Part shown: positions 1-8,732 of the stretch, in pieces
Layout of the letters: every line of letters starts with the position of its first letter
How positions within the stretch are numbered: position 1 is the first letter of the stretch
From: Fulvivirga ulvae
GTDB taxonomy: Bacteria > Bacteroidota > Bacteroidia > Cytophagales > Cyclobacteriaceae
NCBI RefSeq assembly: GCF_021389975.1
Contig: NZ_CP089981.1
Location: 5,171,501-5,235,500 of the forward strand
Length of the DNA stretch: 64,000 bases
Reading direction: 5' to 3'
Made by a program: the position numbers and the translations under genes
Notes under the pieces: model-generated
Seen by the model: the letters and a program-made list of their open reading frames with translations, nothing else
The model's database searches: none
What the model was told of the DNA's origin: nothing

Positions 1-981
1 TCATATTTCGGAACCGATCAGTCACAGGTACAACGTTACCTGACCGGTACCTCGGTTGCCGAAAGCAGGTTGGGATTGATCTTTAACGCCATATTAAAGG
101 TGCCTATGCAGTTCTTTATCCTTTTTGTAGGGGTTATGGTATTCGTTTTTTACCAATTTGTACAACCGCCATTGTATTTCAAACAGGCTGAAATGGAGCA
201 GATATACAGTACTGAATACCGGGATGAGGTTGAGCAGTTGGAAAGTGCCTATAGCCAAAATTTTGAGTTAAAGAAGCAGCAGCTGGAAGACCTTGTGGTG
301 GCCATGGAGCAAAATGAAAATGGAAAAGTGGCTTCCTTAACTGAGCAGGTACGGCAAAGTGATGCCGAGGCCAAAGAGATAAGAGGTGAACTAAAAGGCC
401 TTTTGTTAGCCCATGATCCTGAAGTTGAAACTAAGGATTCTGATTATGTATTTCTTACGTTTATCATGAACTATCTGCCCAAAGGAGTAATTGGTTTACT
501 GCTTGCCGTTATTTTTTCGGCTGCCATGTCTTCCACTTCCGGAGAACTAAATGCACTTGGCTCAACTACATCGGTCGATTTTTATAAAAGACTGATTAAA
601 AAGGAAGGGTCAGATAAGCATTATTTGGTCGCTTCAAAGCTTTTAACGGCATTTTGGGGTGTTGTGGCCATAGGTTTTGCCTTGTTTGCCCGCCTTCTGG
701 AAAACCTTATTGAGGCGGTTAATATCCTGGGGTCGATATTCTATGGTACCATACTGGGGATCTTCCTTGTGGCATTCTTTGTGAAATTTGTAAAAGGCAA
801 TGCGGTGTTTATTGCGGCTGTTATGGCGCAGATCATCGTTATTATAAGCTTTTATACTTTTGAGATCAGCTATTTATGGTACAATGCCATAGGTTGTGCG
901 CTGGTAGTAATAATCTCTATGCTGTTTCAGCTTATTTTGCCAGGTGCAAATGGGAATGCTGATTCCAGGCAGGCAGCATAA
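1..981 (+). CDS. Sodium/solute symporter (SSS family), 3' part
   Basis: The reading frame is open from base 1, so the start lies upstream of the window. The visible 326 residues begin with YFGTDQSQVQRYL, a signature of the SSS family (sodium-driven uptake of sugars, sialic acids and similar solutes). Several hydrophobic segments follow, including the AAMSSTSGELNALGS stretch typical of the TM8 region. A charged, probably coiled-coil insertion of about 90 residues, rich in E, K and Q, sits between two membrane segments (DNA about 180-440); I regard it as a lineage feature rather than a fusion. The protein is predicted in the inner membrane. The substrate cannot be read from this fragment. A hairpin terminator follows at 1127-1167. 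Confidence 0.9.
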   Translation, partial: SYFGTDQSQVQRYLTGTSVAESRLGLIFNAILKVPMQFFILFVGVMVFVFYQFVQPPLYFKQAEMEQIYSTEYRDEVEQLESAYSQNFELKKQQLEDLVVAMEQNENGKVASLTEQVRQSDAEAKEIRGELKGLLLAHDPEVETKDSDYVFLTFIMNYLPKGVIGLLLAVIFSAAMSSTSGELNALGSTTSVDFYKRLIKKEGSDKHYLVASKLLTAFWGVVAIGFALFARLLENLIEAVNILGSIFYGTILGIFLVAFFVKFVKGNAVFIAAVMAQIIVIISFYTFEISYLWYNAIGCALVVIISMLFQLILPGANGNADSRQAA

Positions 982-1126
982 TGTTGCGAGTTATTTTAAT
1001 AACTAATTAATTATTATTGAAGAGACCTAGTAACTCCTGAAGTATTTATACATGAAGAGCTTTTTCCCGAACAGAAAGTACAGTTTTGAAATTATGTACC
1101 GTTCTTTCAAGCAACGTTAAATGAAT

Positions 1127-1167
1127 AAAAAAACAGCCAGAAGCATTTAGCTCCTGGCTGTTTTTTA
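1127..1167. terminator. Bidirectional rho-independent terminator
   Basis: AACAGCCAG and CTGGCTGTT form a perfect stem around a 13-nt loop, flanked by an A run on the left and a T run on the right. It lies between the convergent symporter and DUF2911 genes and can end transcription from both sides. Confidence 0.85.
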
Positions 1168-1184
1168 TTAGATAAATTATCTGA

Positions 1185-2051
1185 TTACTTCAGACTGGCA
1201 ATCAGGTCTTCATTTCTTTTTACATAACCAAAATCTCCCTGAGGGCTTGCTTTAGCAGCTTCTATAGATTTTTTAGCTGTCTCAATAGCTTCTTTCTTCT
1301 TACCCATCTTGGCCAGAATCTGAGCTTTTAAGTGTACATTCCAGAATTGTTTGGAGTTATCACCTTCAGCGAGATACTTGTTTACCCATTCCAAAGCCTG
1401 GTTTAGGTCCTTACCGGTATTGTAGTAATAGTTTGCTGCAACAACATAGTTTGAAGGATTAACTTTTGTTTTTGCTGCAATATCTTTCATTACAACTTCA
1501 TCAAACTCAACCTTCAAGGGAATTTTAACAGATACATCGTCCCATGTCAGCTGAATGTTTGCAGAGGTATTATCGTCACTGATATCTGCAATATTAAAAG
1601 TTAGTGCTTCTACTTTTTGAGTAAGTTTAGTTGGTTTTACAGTAGTGTTCACCACTTCATTTTTCTTGTCATAAGCAGATACATTGCCACCTATGGTAAG
1701 GTCTGAATAAAGCATGAAGCTCCACTCATCTTTGCCGGGAACAGTAAATATCAGGTACTCTCCTGCGGGCACTTTAGTACCAGCAATCTGAGCTTCGGTA
1801 CTTAAAGTAAGCTTTGAGCCTGAGTTAGCGCCTGTTCTCCAGGTTTCTCCGTAAGGTTGTAAGTAGTCTTTCCCTTCTCCGAAGATTTTACGGTCTTTTA
1901 CTTTTGGTCTGTAGTAATCGATCGTAACGTCAGTTAGTCCTACTTTACTGTAAACAGAGCCGGCAGGGCTTGCTTGCGGGGTGCTGATCTGAGACATAGC
2001 ACCGGCAATAAAACAAAACGATGCCAGAACAGATAGTATTGTTTTTTTCAT
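1185..2051 (-). CDS. DUF2911 domain protein with C-terminal TPR-like region, secreted
   Basis: A signal peptide (MKKTILSVLASFCF...AMSQ) is followed by a DUF2911 domain (about residues 25-185; motifs YYRPKVKDRKIFG, GETWRTGAN and PAGEY are typical) and a C-terminal helical part (about 195-288) that looks like TPR repeats. The ATG at 2051 is preferred over a start at 2078 because it puts the signal peptide at the N-terminus. DUF2911 proteins are common in Bacteroidota and their biochemical role is unknown; I infer a periplasmic or outer-membrane-associated location. The gene is divergent from the DNA glycosylase gene (78 bp apart) and convergent with the symporter gene. Confidence 0.88.
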   Translation of the reverse strand: MKKTILSVLASFCFIAGAMSQISTPQASPAGSVYSKVGLTDVTIDYYRPKVKDRKIFGEGKDYLQPYGETWRTGANSGSKLTLSTEAQIAGTKVPAGEYLIFTVPGKDEWSFMLYSDLTIGGNVSAYDKKNEVVNTTVKPTKLTQKVEALTFNIADISDDNTSANIQLTWDDVSVKIPLKVEFDEVVMKDIAAKTKVNPSNYVVAANYYYNTGKDLNQALEWVNKYLAEGDNSKQFWNVHLKAQILAKMGKKKEAIETAKKSIEAAKASPQGDFGYVKRNEDLIASLK

Positions 2052-2129
2052 GTTAATTGTGGTTTGGTTAAATTTCAAATTTGATAACGAAAATTAGAGA
2101 ATTTTGTTGACAATAGAACAAGGAAGTAG

Positions 2130-2747
2130 ATGAAGCTTGATAAATCATTTTTTTTGAGGAATTCAGTTACCGAAGTGGCTCGTGATCTTTTAGGAAAAAC
2201 CCTCTTTACAAATTTTGATAAACAACTTACAGCGGGAATTGTTGTAGAAACAGAAGCGTATTCCTATACTGAAAAGGCCTGCCATGCCTATAATAATCGT
2301 AGAACGGCACGCACTGATACACTGTTTCATGAGGGTGGAACCTGCTACGTATACTTATGCTATGGTATACATAAGCTTTTCAATATAGTTACTAACAGGC
2401 AGGACACAGCCGAGGCTGTTTTGATACGTGCAGTTGAACCGGTAGTGGGAATGGAAACCATGCTGTCTCGCCGAGGTCTTGACAGTGAAAGTACTGCGCT
2501 GACTTCCGGGCCCGGAAAGCTGTCTCAGGCCTTGGGTATTAACCTGAAACACAACAAAATTACCCTGTTCGAAGACAATATTTGGCTGGAGGATAATCGT
2601 GTTGAAAGAGGCGTGATCAATGAATCACCACGGATTGGAGTAGCTTACGCGGAGGAAGATGCTTTATTGCCATGGAGATTCACACTAAAGGATAATCCGT
2701 GGGTCAGCAAAGGCAATAACACTTATAAAACTTTCTATTCTAAATAG
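2130..2747 (+). CDS. DNA-3-methyladenine glycosylase (AAG/MPG family)
   Basis: This 205-residue protein has the family length and its main motifs: GIVVETEAY with the catalytic Glu, the CHAYNNRRTART substrate-pocket segment, CYVYLCYGIH, and LTSGPGKL near the middle. The family removes alkylated and deaminated purines (3-methyladenine, hypoxanthine) from DNA by base flipping, starting base-excision repair in the cytoplasm. It starts with ATG and is followed after 7-13 bp by the universal stress protein gene, so the two may be co-transcribed. Confidence 0.95.
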   Translation: MKLDKSFFLRNSVTEVARDLLGKTLFTNFDKQLTAGIVVETEAYSYTEKACHAYNNRRTARTDTLFHEGGTCYVYLCYGIHKLFNIVTNRQDTAEAVLIRAVEPVVGMETMLSRRGLDSESTALTSGPGKLSQALGINLKHNKITLFEDNIWLEDNRVERGVINESPRIGVAYAEEDALLPWRFTLKDNPWVSKGNNTYKTFYSK

Positions 2748-2760
2748 TATATTTGTGTCA

Positions 2761-3606
2761 ATGAACAAGATATTATGTCCTGTAGATTTTTCTGATACTT
2801 CACTGAATGCTATAGAGTTTGCAGTGGAGATTGGTAAGAAGTTCCGTTCCACGGTTACTCTGGTACATATTTTCACTGAAAATGACTTTAACAAAATAGT
2901 TGGTGAGGCCTCCATAGGCCGCTCTTTTAAAGAGCTGTTAGGTATGGCTACGGCCAAGGTTAAAAAGCTGGCAGACCAGATTAATGAAGATTATAAATCA
3001 GAGGGGCTGCTCAATTGTGATTATCAGGTAGAGCTCGGGGAGCTGACCGATCGAATTTTGGATATGATCTCCGAAGGGCAGTATGATCTTATCGTTATGG
3101 GTACCACCGGGATTAGTCGAGTCAGGGGAGTGTTTTTTGGCAGCAATACAGAAGATATTATTGAGAAAGCTAAAATCCCCATACTCTGCGTACCCAAAAG
3201 TGCGTCATTCGGAGGTTTTAAGAAGATTGTTTATGCCTCTGATTTTATGAAAGAGGATAGAATGGCCATACAGGAAGTGATCTCCTTTGCCACTCTTTTT
3301 GATGCCCGCATAAGTGTACTGCATATAAATCTACGCGATGACGAAGAAAACTATAACAAGTTTATTGACGAATTGAAAAGCTTCATTCAATATAAAAAAA
3401 TCAACTTCGTTAATAAAAGGTTTAAAGATGATATAGGTATGGGGATTGAGGAGTTTATGCAGGACGAAAATAGTGACCTCCTGGTGGTTTATAAAAAACA
3501 CAGAGGATTTCTCGGTAGCATGTTTCACAAAAGCCTCACAAAAACCTTGTCTTATTCTACCGATAAGCCGTTCTTAGTGCTGAAATTAGATAATAATATT
3601 GATTGA
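2761..3606 (+). CDS. Universal stress protein, tandem UspA domains
   Basis: Two UspA-like domains lie in tandem (about residues 1-145 and 150-280). The first has KILCPVDFSDTS at its start and a GTTGISRVRGVFFGSNTE stretch matching the ATP-binding G-2x-G-9x-G(S/T) motif; the second is more diverged (VVYKKHRGFLGSMFHKSLT) and may not bind ATP. Starts at 2755 (GTG) or 2761 (ATG) are both possible; the ATG gives the usual MNKILCPVDFS beginning. Predicted soluble and cytoplasmic. Tandem Usp proteins are common in Bacteroidota; the exact stress role is unknown. Confidence 0.92.
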   Translation: MNKILCPVDFSDTSLNAIEFAVEIGKKFRSTVTLVHIFTENDFNKIVGEASIGRSFKELLGMATAKVKKLADQINEDYKSEGLLNCDYQVELGELTDRILDMISEGQYDLIVMGTTGISRVRGVFFGSNTEDIIEKAKIPILCVPKSASFGGFKKIVYASDFMKEDRMAIQEVISFATLFDARISVLHINLRDDEENYNKFIDELKSFIQYKKINFVNKRFKDDIGMGIEEFMQDENSDLLVVYKKHRGFLGSMFHKSLTKTLSYSTDKPFLVLKLDNNID

Positions 3607-3624
3607 CCTTCGTTGAATTCGCAT

Positions 3625-5211
3625 ATGATGAGGAAGAGTATTTCAGGAGTGCTGCTGTTGGTTTTATGTGTAACTTCTTTAATCGCTCAGAATGTAGACC
3701 GTGTGTTTACAAATGTTAACAGTATATATGATGAGCAAAATCCGGTTTTGAGCCCGGATGGACATACGTTGTATTTTACCAGAAGTAATCACCCTGAGAA
3801 TGCAGGAGGGGTAATAGATAAAGGAGATATCTGGTATAGTACGTTGACTGCTGACCGTCAGTGGTCTGCCCCGAAAAATGCAAAGAATCTCAATAATAAG
3901 GAATGGAATGGTGTAATTGGTTTTTCCAAAGATGGTCATACCATATACCTCCATAATCACTATACCGAATCCAATGGCTCAGTGCGAACTCAGGGTATTG
4001 CAAAGGCAACAAAACAAGGTAAAGGCTGGTCAGTACCATCAGATATAAATATTCCTTACTATAAGAATTTAGCAGGTAACTCCGGGGGCTATATATCAGG
4101 AGATGGAAAAGTTTTGGTAATGTCACTGGAGTCTTACGGTACCAAAGGAGGCGAAGATCTGTACGTTATCCTGAAGAAGGATAACGGTACATGGGGTGAA
4201 CCTAAAAATCTTGGAGGTGTCATTAATACCAAATTTCAGGAGTTCTCACCTTTTTTGGCAGATGACGGTAAAACATTATATTTCTCATCCAACGGAAGGG
4301 GAGGAAAAGGAAGTAGTGAAATTTTTATGTCTGAAAGACTTGATGACAGTTGGAAAAACTGGAGTACTCCATCAGCCTTGGATCACATCAACACCAAAGG
4401 GAGGGAAAAGGATTTTAAGATCTATGAGGGGTTTGCGCTATACTCTTCTACTATCAACAGCGATGGCTACAGTGATCTTAAAATGTACACGGAGAAACCA
4501 ATGGACTCGCTGATGCAGGTGACCGAACCACTGGCACAGCTGGATACGGGAATCCAAATCATTGAGATGGAAAGAGACTCGGTAATTGCCGAACCTAATG
4601 CAATTACTGTCTATGGTAAAGTGCTGGACGCTAATAGTAATGAGTATATAAATGCTATTGTAACTGTAACGGGTAAAGATAATTACAAAAAAGAGATTCC
4701 TACAGCTGACGATAATGGGTATTATTCACTTAGTATTCCTGCTGCCGGTATTTATGAGGTTAGGGTAGATGCTCCCGGTTATATAAGCAAGCGTGAAACC
4801 CTTGATGTCTATACCAGTGAGATGAAACTTGTTGAGATGAACTATACATTGCAACCCATTTCCGTTGGTACTACAGTAAATCTGGAAAATGTACTTTTTG
4901 AACAGTCAACCCCCAATATTCTGGAGAGCTCCTATGAAGAACTTAATCTGGTTGTAGATCTGATGAAACAGAACCCTTCTATGAAAATAAGACTAGAAGG
5001 ACACACAGATAACCGTGGATTACCTAAGCATAACCTGAAACTTTCTAAACGGCGTGCTGAAGCTGTTGAGGAGTACCTGGTAAAACATGGTATTTCCCCA
5101 AAACGGGTCTCAGGTAAAGGTTATGGAGGAAACAGGCCAATTGCTGACAACGATGATCCTGAAAAGCGTAAACTAAACAGGAGGGTTGAGTTTACTATTG
5201 TGAAGGAATAG
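3625..5211 (+). CDS. PD40/WD40-like beta-propeller, carboxypeptidase-regulatory and OmpA-domain envelope protein
   Basis: A signal peptide (MRKSISGVLLLVLCVTSLIAQ) is followed by PD40-type propeller repeats (about residues 25-290; LSPDGHTLYFTR, LADDGKTLYFSSNGRGG), a carboxypeptidase-regulatory-like beta-sandwich (about 325-405; VYGKVLDANSNEYINA) and a C-terminal OmpA domain (about 415-528) with LEGHTDNRG and NRRVEF, the peptidoglycan-binding signature. The ATGs at 3625 and 3628 are preferred over an upstream TTG at 3613 because they place the signal peptide at the end. The architecture resembles PorE-like proteins that anchor type IX secretion components to peptidoglycan, but PorE also carries TPRs, which are not seen here. 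Likely role: envelope anchoring. Confidence 0.85.
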   Translation: MMRKSISGVLLLVLCVTSLIAQNVDRVFTNVNSIYDEQNPVLSPDGHTLYFTRSNHPENAGGVIDKGDIWYSTLTADRQWSAPKNAKNLNNKEWNGVIGFSKDGHTIYLHNHYTESNGSVRTQGIAKATKQGKGWSVPSDINIPYYKNLAGNSGGYISGDGKVLVMSLESYGTKGGEDLYVILKKDNGTWGEPKNLGGVINTKFQEFSPFLADDGKTLYFSSNGRGGKGSSEIFMSERLDDSWKNWSTPSALDHINTKGREKDFKIYEGFALYSSTINSDGYSDLKMYTEKPMDSLMQVTEPLAQLDTGIQIIEMERDSVIAEPNAITVYGKVLDANSNEYINAIVTVTGKDNYKKEIPTADDNGYYSLSIPAAGIYEVRVDAPGYISKRETLDVYTSEMKLVEMNYTLQPISVGTTVNLENVLFEQSTPNILESSYEELNLVVDLMKQNPSMKIRLEGHTDNRGLPKHNLKLSKRRAEAVEEYLVKHGISPKRVSGKGYGGNRPIADNDDPEKRKLNRRVEFTIVKE

Positions 5212-5287
5212 TTTTAGCATGGAGCCTGAATTTTTTCAGAGACCGGTAAACTGTAAACAGTGAACGGGTAAACAATGACTAAGTGCA

Positions 5288-5941
5288 TCAAAACCCAATC
5301 GCCATATCATCTCCACGGGGATCTGCGCCACCTTCTAATTTACCGTCAGGGGTTATCAGGATCGCATCTACCCGGCCTATGGGCTCACGCACTTCTATAG
5401 TATGTCCCATCTTCGTTAACTCTTTCAGAACATCGTGATCTATGCTGTTTTTTTCTATATAAACGATATCAGGTTTCCATTGATGATGAAACCTTCCTGC
5501 CGATACGGCCTGTTGCATATTCATATCAAATTCGATGACATTGAGCACTGTTTGAAAAACGGAAGTAATTATCGTGGAGCCACCCGGTGAGCCGACTACC
5601 ATGTAGAGTTTGCCTTCTTTTTCAACAATGGTAGGTGTCATAGAGCTCAGCATTCTTTTTAGGGGTACTATGGCATTGGCCTCGCCGCCAATCAAACCAT
5701 ACATATTTGGTACGCCTGGTTTTATGCTAAAGTCATCCATTTCATTATTGAGAAGAAAGCCTGCGCTGTCAACTACTACATGTGAACCATAGCTACCATT
5801 AAGAGTAGTGGTTACTGAAACAGCGTTACCTTCTTTGTCAACAATCGAAAAATGTGTAGTTTCTTCTGATTCATAAAGCGAGAATTCCCCAGCGGCAACT
5901 GAATCACTGGGTGTGGCAAGGCTTTTATTAACACTGTCCAT
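5288..5941 (-). CDS. ggt: Gamma-glutamyltransferase, C-terminal part with the whole small subunit (out of frame with its N-terminal part)
   Basis: This frame holds the small subunit of gamma-glutamyltransferase: the TTH autocleavage site with the N-terminal nucleophile threonine at residue 28, then NGSYGSHVVV, LLNNEMDDF, PGVPN, MTPTIV and GSPGGS, all family landmarks. The enzyme transfers or hydrolyses gamma-glutamyl groups (for example of glutathione) in the periplasm. The natural N-terminal part lies in the other frame at 5812-6981 and ends where this frame begins. An ATG at 5941 could start this piece alone, but no clear Shine-Dalgarno sequence is close. Gene integrity is discussed with the A7 run at 5944-5950. 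Confidence 0.85.
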   Translation of the reverse strand: MDSVNKSLATPSDSVAAGEFSLYESEETTHFSIVDKEGNAVSVTTTLNGSYGSHVVVDSAGFLLNNEMDDFSIKPGVPNMYGLIGGEANAIVPLKRMLSSMTPTIVEKEGKLYMVVGSPGGSTIITSVFQTVLNVIEFDMNMQQAVSAGRFHHQWKPDIVYIEKNSIDHDVLKELTKMGHTIEVREPIGRVDAILITPDGKLEGGADPRGDDMAIGF

Positions 5942-6981
5942 TCTTTTTTTAAATAACTATCCTCCATCAGGTTTTTTACCGGTACCAGGTAAAAGTCAGG
6001 ATCACCCAGATGGATTGCCCGGTCAGCATATACACGACGTTCCGCCTCTACCATATAATGTATGGCTTCTGGCGAATGAAATCCGAATTCGGCAAGAGGT
6101 ATGTCCTCCATCATAGTCAGTAACTGAGCAAGGGCAACTCCACCGCTTGATGGTGGTGACATAGATATGACCTTGTGGTTTTTATATGATGTACTGGTAG
6201 GTTTTCTCCACATTGAGTGGTAGTTTTTAAGATCTTCGTAAGTAATAATGCCACCTCCCCGGCTCATTTCATTCACAATTAAATCAGCTGTTCTTCCTGA
6301 ATAGAAACCGTCTCTTTTTGCATCCCTGATACGTTCCAAAGTGTTGGCGAGATCTGGTAGCTTAAGTGTATCGCCTTTAGTCCATTCGTTGATAAAGAAC
6401 GAGGGCAACGATGTGTTATACTGTTTAAAGTCTTCTATGTTGCTGTTGAGCCCGTTCGCTTCTATGGCGGTCAGTGGAAAGCCATTTCTGGCCAGTTCAA
6501 TAGCTGGTTGTACCAAACTTGCCCAGGGTAGTTTGCCATATTTTTCATGAGCGGTTACCATCCCATCCACAGTGCCCGGAACGCCAGATGCCAAATGTCC
6601 AAGTAGGCTGAGCTGCTCTATAACCTCACCCTGTTCATTCAGGTACATATTTCTGGAAGATGCTAAAGGAGCTGCTTCCCTGTAATCCAATGCATCAGTG
6701 TTACCTTCATGATCCCGGTATATCAAAAAACCACCGCCCCCAATGTTTCCTGCCGCAGGGTAGACCACCGCCAGGGCAAACTGGACTGCAACAGCAGCAT
6801 CAATGGCATTACCTCCATTTTTGATAATGTCTATCCCGACCCTGGAAGCCAGCGGATGAGCAGAAACGACCATCGCGCTATCGGCTATCACTCCGGTAAG
6901 AGGATGCTCATTAACGGCTTCTTTCGACTTACAACTAAACAGGCATATAGTGATCAAAAATATTACTAATCTGATAATCAT
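5812..6981 (-). CDS. ggt: Gamma-glutamyltransferase, N-terminal part (large subunit), frameshifted
   Basis: It begins with a lipoprotein signal (ITICLFSC, Cys as the lipidation site), followed by the large-subunit sequence of gamma-glutamyltransferase: GMVVSAHPLAS-like start, GGNAIDAAVA, GNIGGGGFLIYR, DYREAAP and SPPSSGGVAL. Homology stops near residue 340 at YLKK; the last 50 or so residues are out-of-frame sequence. With one more A in the A7 run (5944-5950) the frame joins 5288-5941 and gives a normal protein of about 560 residues. It is divergent from the TetR-type gene at 7086 with 104 bp between them. Confidence 0.85.
   Translation of the reverse strand: MIIRLVIFLITICLFSCKSKEAVNEHPLTGVIADSAMVVSAHPLASRVGIDIIKNGGNAIDAAVAVQFALAVVYPAAGNIGGGGFLIYRDHEGNTDALDYREAAPLASSRNMYLNEQGEVIEQLSLLGHLASGVPGTVDGMVTAHEKYGKLPWASLVQPAIELARNGFPLTAIEANGLNSNIEDFKQYNTSLPSFFINEWTKGDTLKLPDLANTLERIRDAKRDGFYSGRTADLIVNEMSRGGGIITYEDLKNYHSMWRKPTSTSYKNHKVISMSPPSSGGVALAQLLTMMEDIPLAEFGFHSPEAIHYMVEAERRVYADRAIHLGDPDFYLVPVKNLMEDSYLKKEWTVLIKALPHPVIQLPLGNSRFMNQKKLHIFRLLTKKVTLFQ
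5944..5950 (-). other. A7 run at the ggt frame junction (possible slippery site)
   Basis: On the minus strand the codons read TTA AAA AAA GAA. A minus-one shift on A-AAA-AAA restores the family reading frame (AAA AAA AGA ATG GAC). A lost A from an eight-A run would look the same, and so would a sequencing error. Confidence 0.7.
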
Positions 6982-7085
6982 TGGGTTATATATTTTAGGA
7001 ATTTCTAATATAATCCTTTCTTGTAAGATTTATCAGACATTTGAATGTATAAATTCCGGGAATAACATTATATTGGATAAGAATT

Positions 7086-7730
7086 ATGGAAACTATTGAA
7101 GTAGGGGTCAGGGCGAAAAAGTCCGCCAGAATTAAGGTGGAGATATTAATTGCTTCTACACAACTCGTTGGTAAAAAGTCGTTTACAGAACTTTACGTTG
7201 ATGATATTTGCGATCGGGTAGGTATTTCGAAAGTAACTTTTTTTAAGTATTTTCCACAAAAAGATGATATCCTGCTCTATTTTCTGAGAACCTGGTGTTT
7301 GGATAGAGCAGTAGATTTATATCACAATCCCAAAGAGGGTATTGAAGGTATACACTATTTGTTTGATAAAGTGGCTGATACCTTTGAGCGTAATCCGGGA
7401 CTCATGCTTAGCCTGATAAGTTACTTTACCAGTCTGACCCGTCCGCCATCTCCCTTTCCATTAAAGTCTGTTGAAAGAAGGATACTCTACCCCAATGAGA
7501 TTAACCTTGACAAGATACAGATCATGTCTATTCCGCAGATGATGGAAAAATTTTTACTGGAGGCAATTTTTAAGAAGCAAATAACGCTTTCAAGCCATAC
7601 AAAAGAACTCGCCAACCTCTTTATTACGGTATTGTACGGCTCTATTGTTACGGCCCATCTTGAGCAGATCAGTTCTATTAAAGTATTGTTCAGGAGAAAC
7701 ATAGACAATCTGCTTAAAGGGTTGAGCTGA
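7086..7730 (+). CDS. TetR/AcrR-family transcriptional regulator
   Basis: The N-terminal region (about residues 10-65) has the TetR helix-turn-helix pattern: KVEILIASTQL, FTELYVDDICDRVGIS and KVTFFKYFPQKDDILLYF. The C-terminal about 140 residues form the expected helical ligand-binding part, which I cannot assign to a ligand. Length (214 aa) is normal. It is divergent from ggt; TetR proteins often control a divergent neighbour, so ggt is a candidate target. No clear palindromic operator was found in the 104-bp spacer. Its stop at 7730 abuts the stop of the convergent glycosyltransferase gene at 7731. Confidence 0.88.
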   Translation: METIEVGVRAKKSARIKVEILIASTQLVGKKSFTELYVDDICDRVGISKVTFFKYFPQKDDILLYFLRTWCLDRAVDLYHNPKEGIEGIHYLFDKVADTFERNPGLMLSLISYFTSLTRPPSPFPLKSVERRILYPNEINLDKIQIMSIPQMMEKFLLEAIFKKQITLSSHTKELANLFITVLYGSIVTAHLEQISSIKVLFRRNIDNLLKGLS

Positions 7731-8732
7731 TTATGCCATCATGAGAAAATCCCGGCCTTCCTGGTATCCACGTCGGCTTAAAAATTCATGTACTTCAATC
7801 TTGCCTTTTCTATCACTAATAAAGCTAAGGATAATTAATTTGCCAGGGTCCGGCCGGGAAGGGATCTCTGAAAAGTGAATAAATTTACTATCCTTCCTGG
7901 CTTTTACATCGATAAACTTTGATACTTCAAGACCAAATGAAAGCAATGGCTTTACCCTGTTGTTTACAGTCCGGCCTGCTCCCCATATGTAAATTGCAGG
8001 AGTATAGGTTAACTTCTGTACCAAAAAATTGGCCAGATAGTATGCTTTGACTTTGTAAAAGTTCTCGCTGCTGTAGTTTCCTGTAGTTCTGGAAAGCCTT
8101 CCGGAGCTGTCATACCAGTTCAGCAGAACTTTATCAATTTTGTGCATTGACACGTCATGGTGGAGCCAGCGTAGCCAAAGCTCATAGTCTTCAGGAACAT
8201 TCGCTTCTGAGTAACCTCCGAACTTATGGATAAGTTTTCTCCTGAAAAAAACTGAGGGATGAGCAAAAGGTGATTCTATGAAACGCTTTAAAGCTATCTG
8301 CTGAGGTTCGGTAACACCATTGATCCACTCTACATACTTCAAATAACCTTTGTTTTTTGATGCGTCACCAATATATTTTACAAGACCTGACACCAGTCCG
8401 GCTTCCGGGTGTTTTTCCAAATAGTCAAATTGCAATTGAAGACGGTCAGGGTAGGAGGTGTCATCAGCATCCATTCTTGCAATGTATTTGCTATTGCACA
8501 TTTTTATTCCAAAGTTCAGTGCCCGGGCTATCCCTCCATGAGTGAGGTGGTAACATTTGATGCGGTTGTCTGCTATTGCCAGTTCTGTTACAATGCTTTG
8601 GGTATTATCAGTAGACCCATCATTAACCACAATCAGTTCAAAGTCTTTGAAAGTTTGAGCCAATATACTGTCAATAGCTCTTTTAATGGTGGCTGCTGAG
8701 TTAAATACAGGGAGGATTACCGATACTTTCAA
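7731..8732 (-). CDS. Glycosyltransferase family 2 with C-terminal Rossmann-like extension
   Basis: The N-terminal GT-A domain (about residues 1-215) shows VSVILPVFNSA, VVNDGSTDNT and the metal-binding ARMDADD motif, followed by VPEDYELWLRW, the usual acceptor-side ED motif. The last 85 or so residues form a separate segment beginning YIWGAGRTVNNR, a glycine-rich nucleotide-binding-like turn, seen in some capsule glycosyltransferases. The start is a TTG that overlaps the TGA stop of the upstream TPR gene (TTGA), indicating translational coupling. Predicted cytoplasmic; donor and acceptor unknown. Confidence 0.9.
   Translation of the reverse strand: MKVSVILPVFNSAATIKRAIDSILAQTFKDFELIVVNDGSTDNTQSIVTELAIADNRIKCYHLTHGGIARALNFGIKMCNSKYIARMDADDTSYPDRLQLQFDYLEKHPEAGLVSGLVKYIGDASKNKGYLKYVEWINGVTEPQQIALKRFIESPFAHPSVFFRRKLIHKFGGYSEANVPEDYELWLRWLHHDVSMHKIDKVLLNWYDSSGRLSRTTGNYSSENFYKVKAYYLANFLVQKLTYTPAIYIWGAGRTVNNRVKPLLSFGLEVSKFIDVKARKDSKFIHFSEIPSRPDPGKLIILSFISDRKGKIEVHEFLSRRGYQEGRDFLMMA

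Noticed and set aside
5240..5285. Short repeats (GTAAAC) and a weak ACTGT-AA-ACAGT palindrome between convergent genes
   Set aside because: Too short and without a T run; likely chance in AT-rich sequence.
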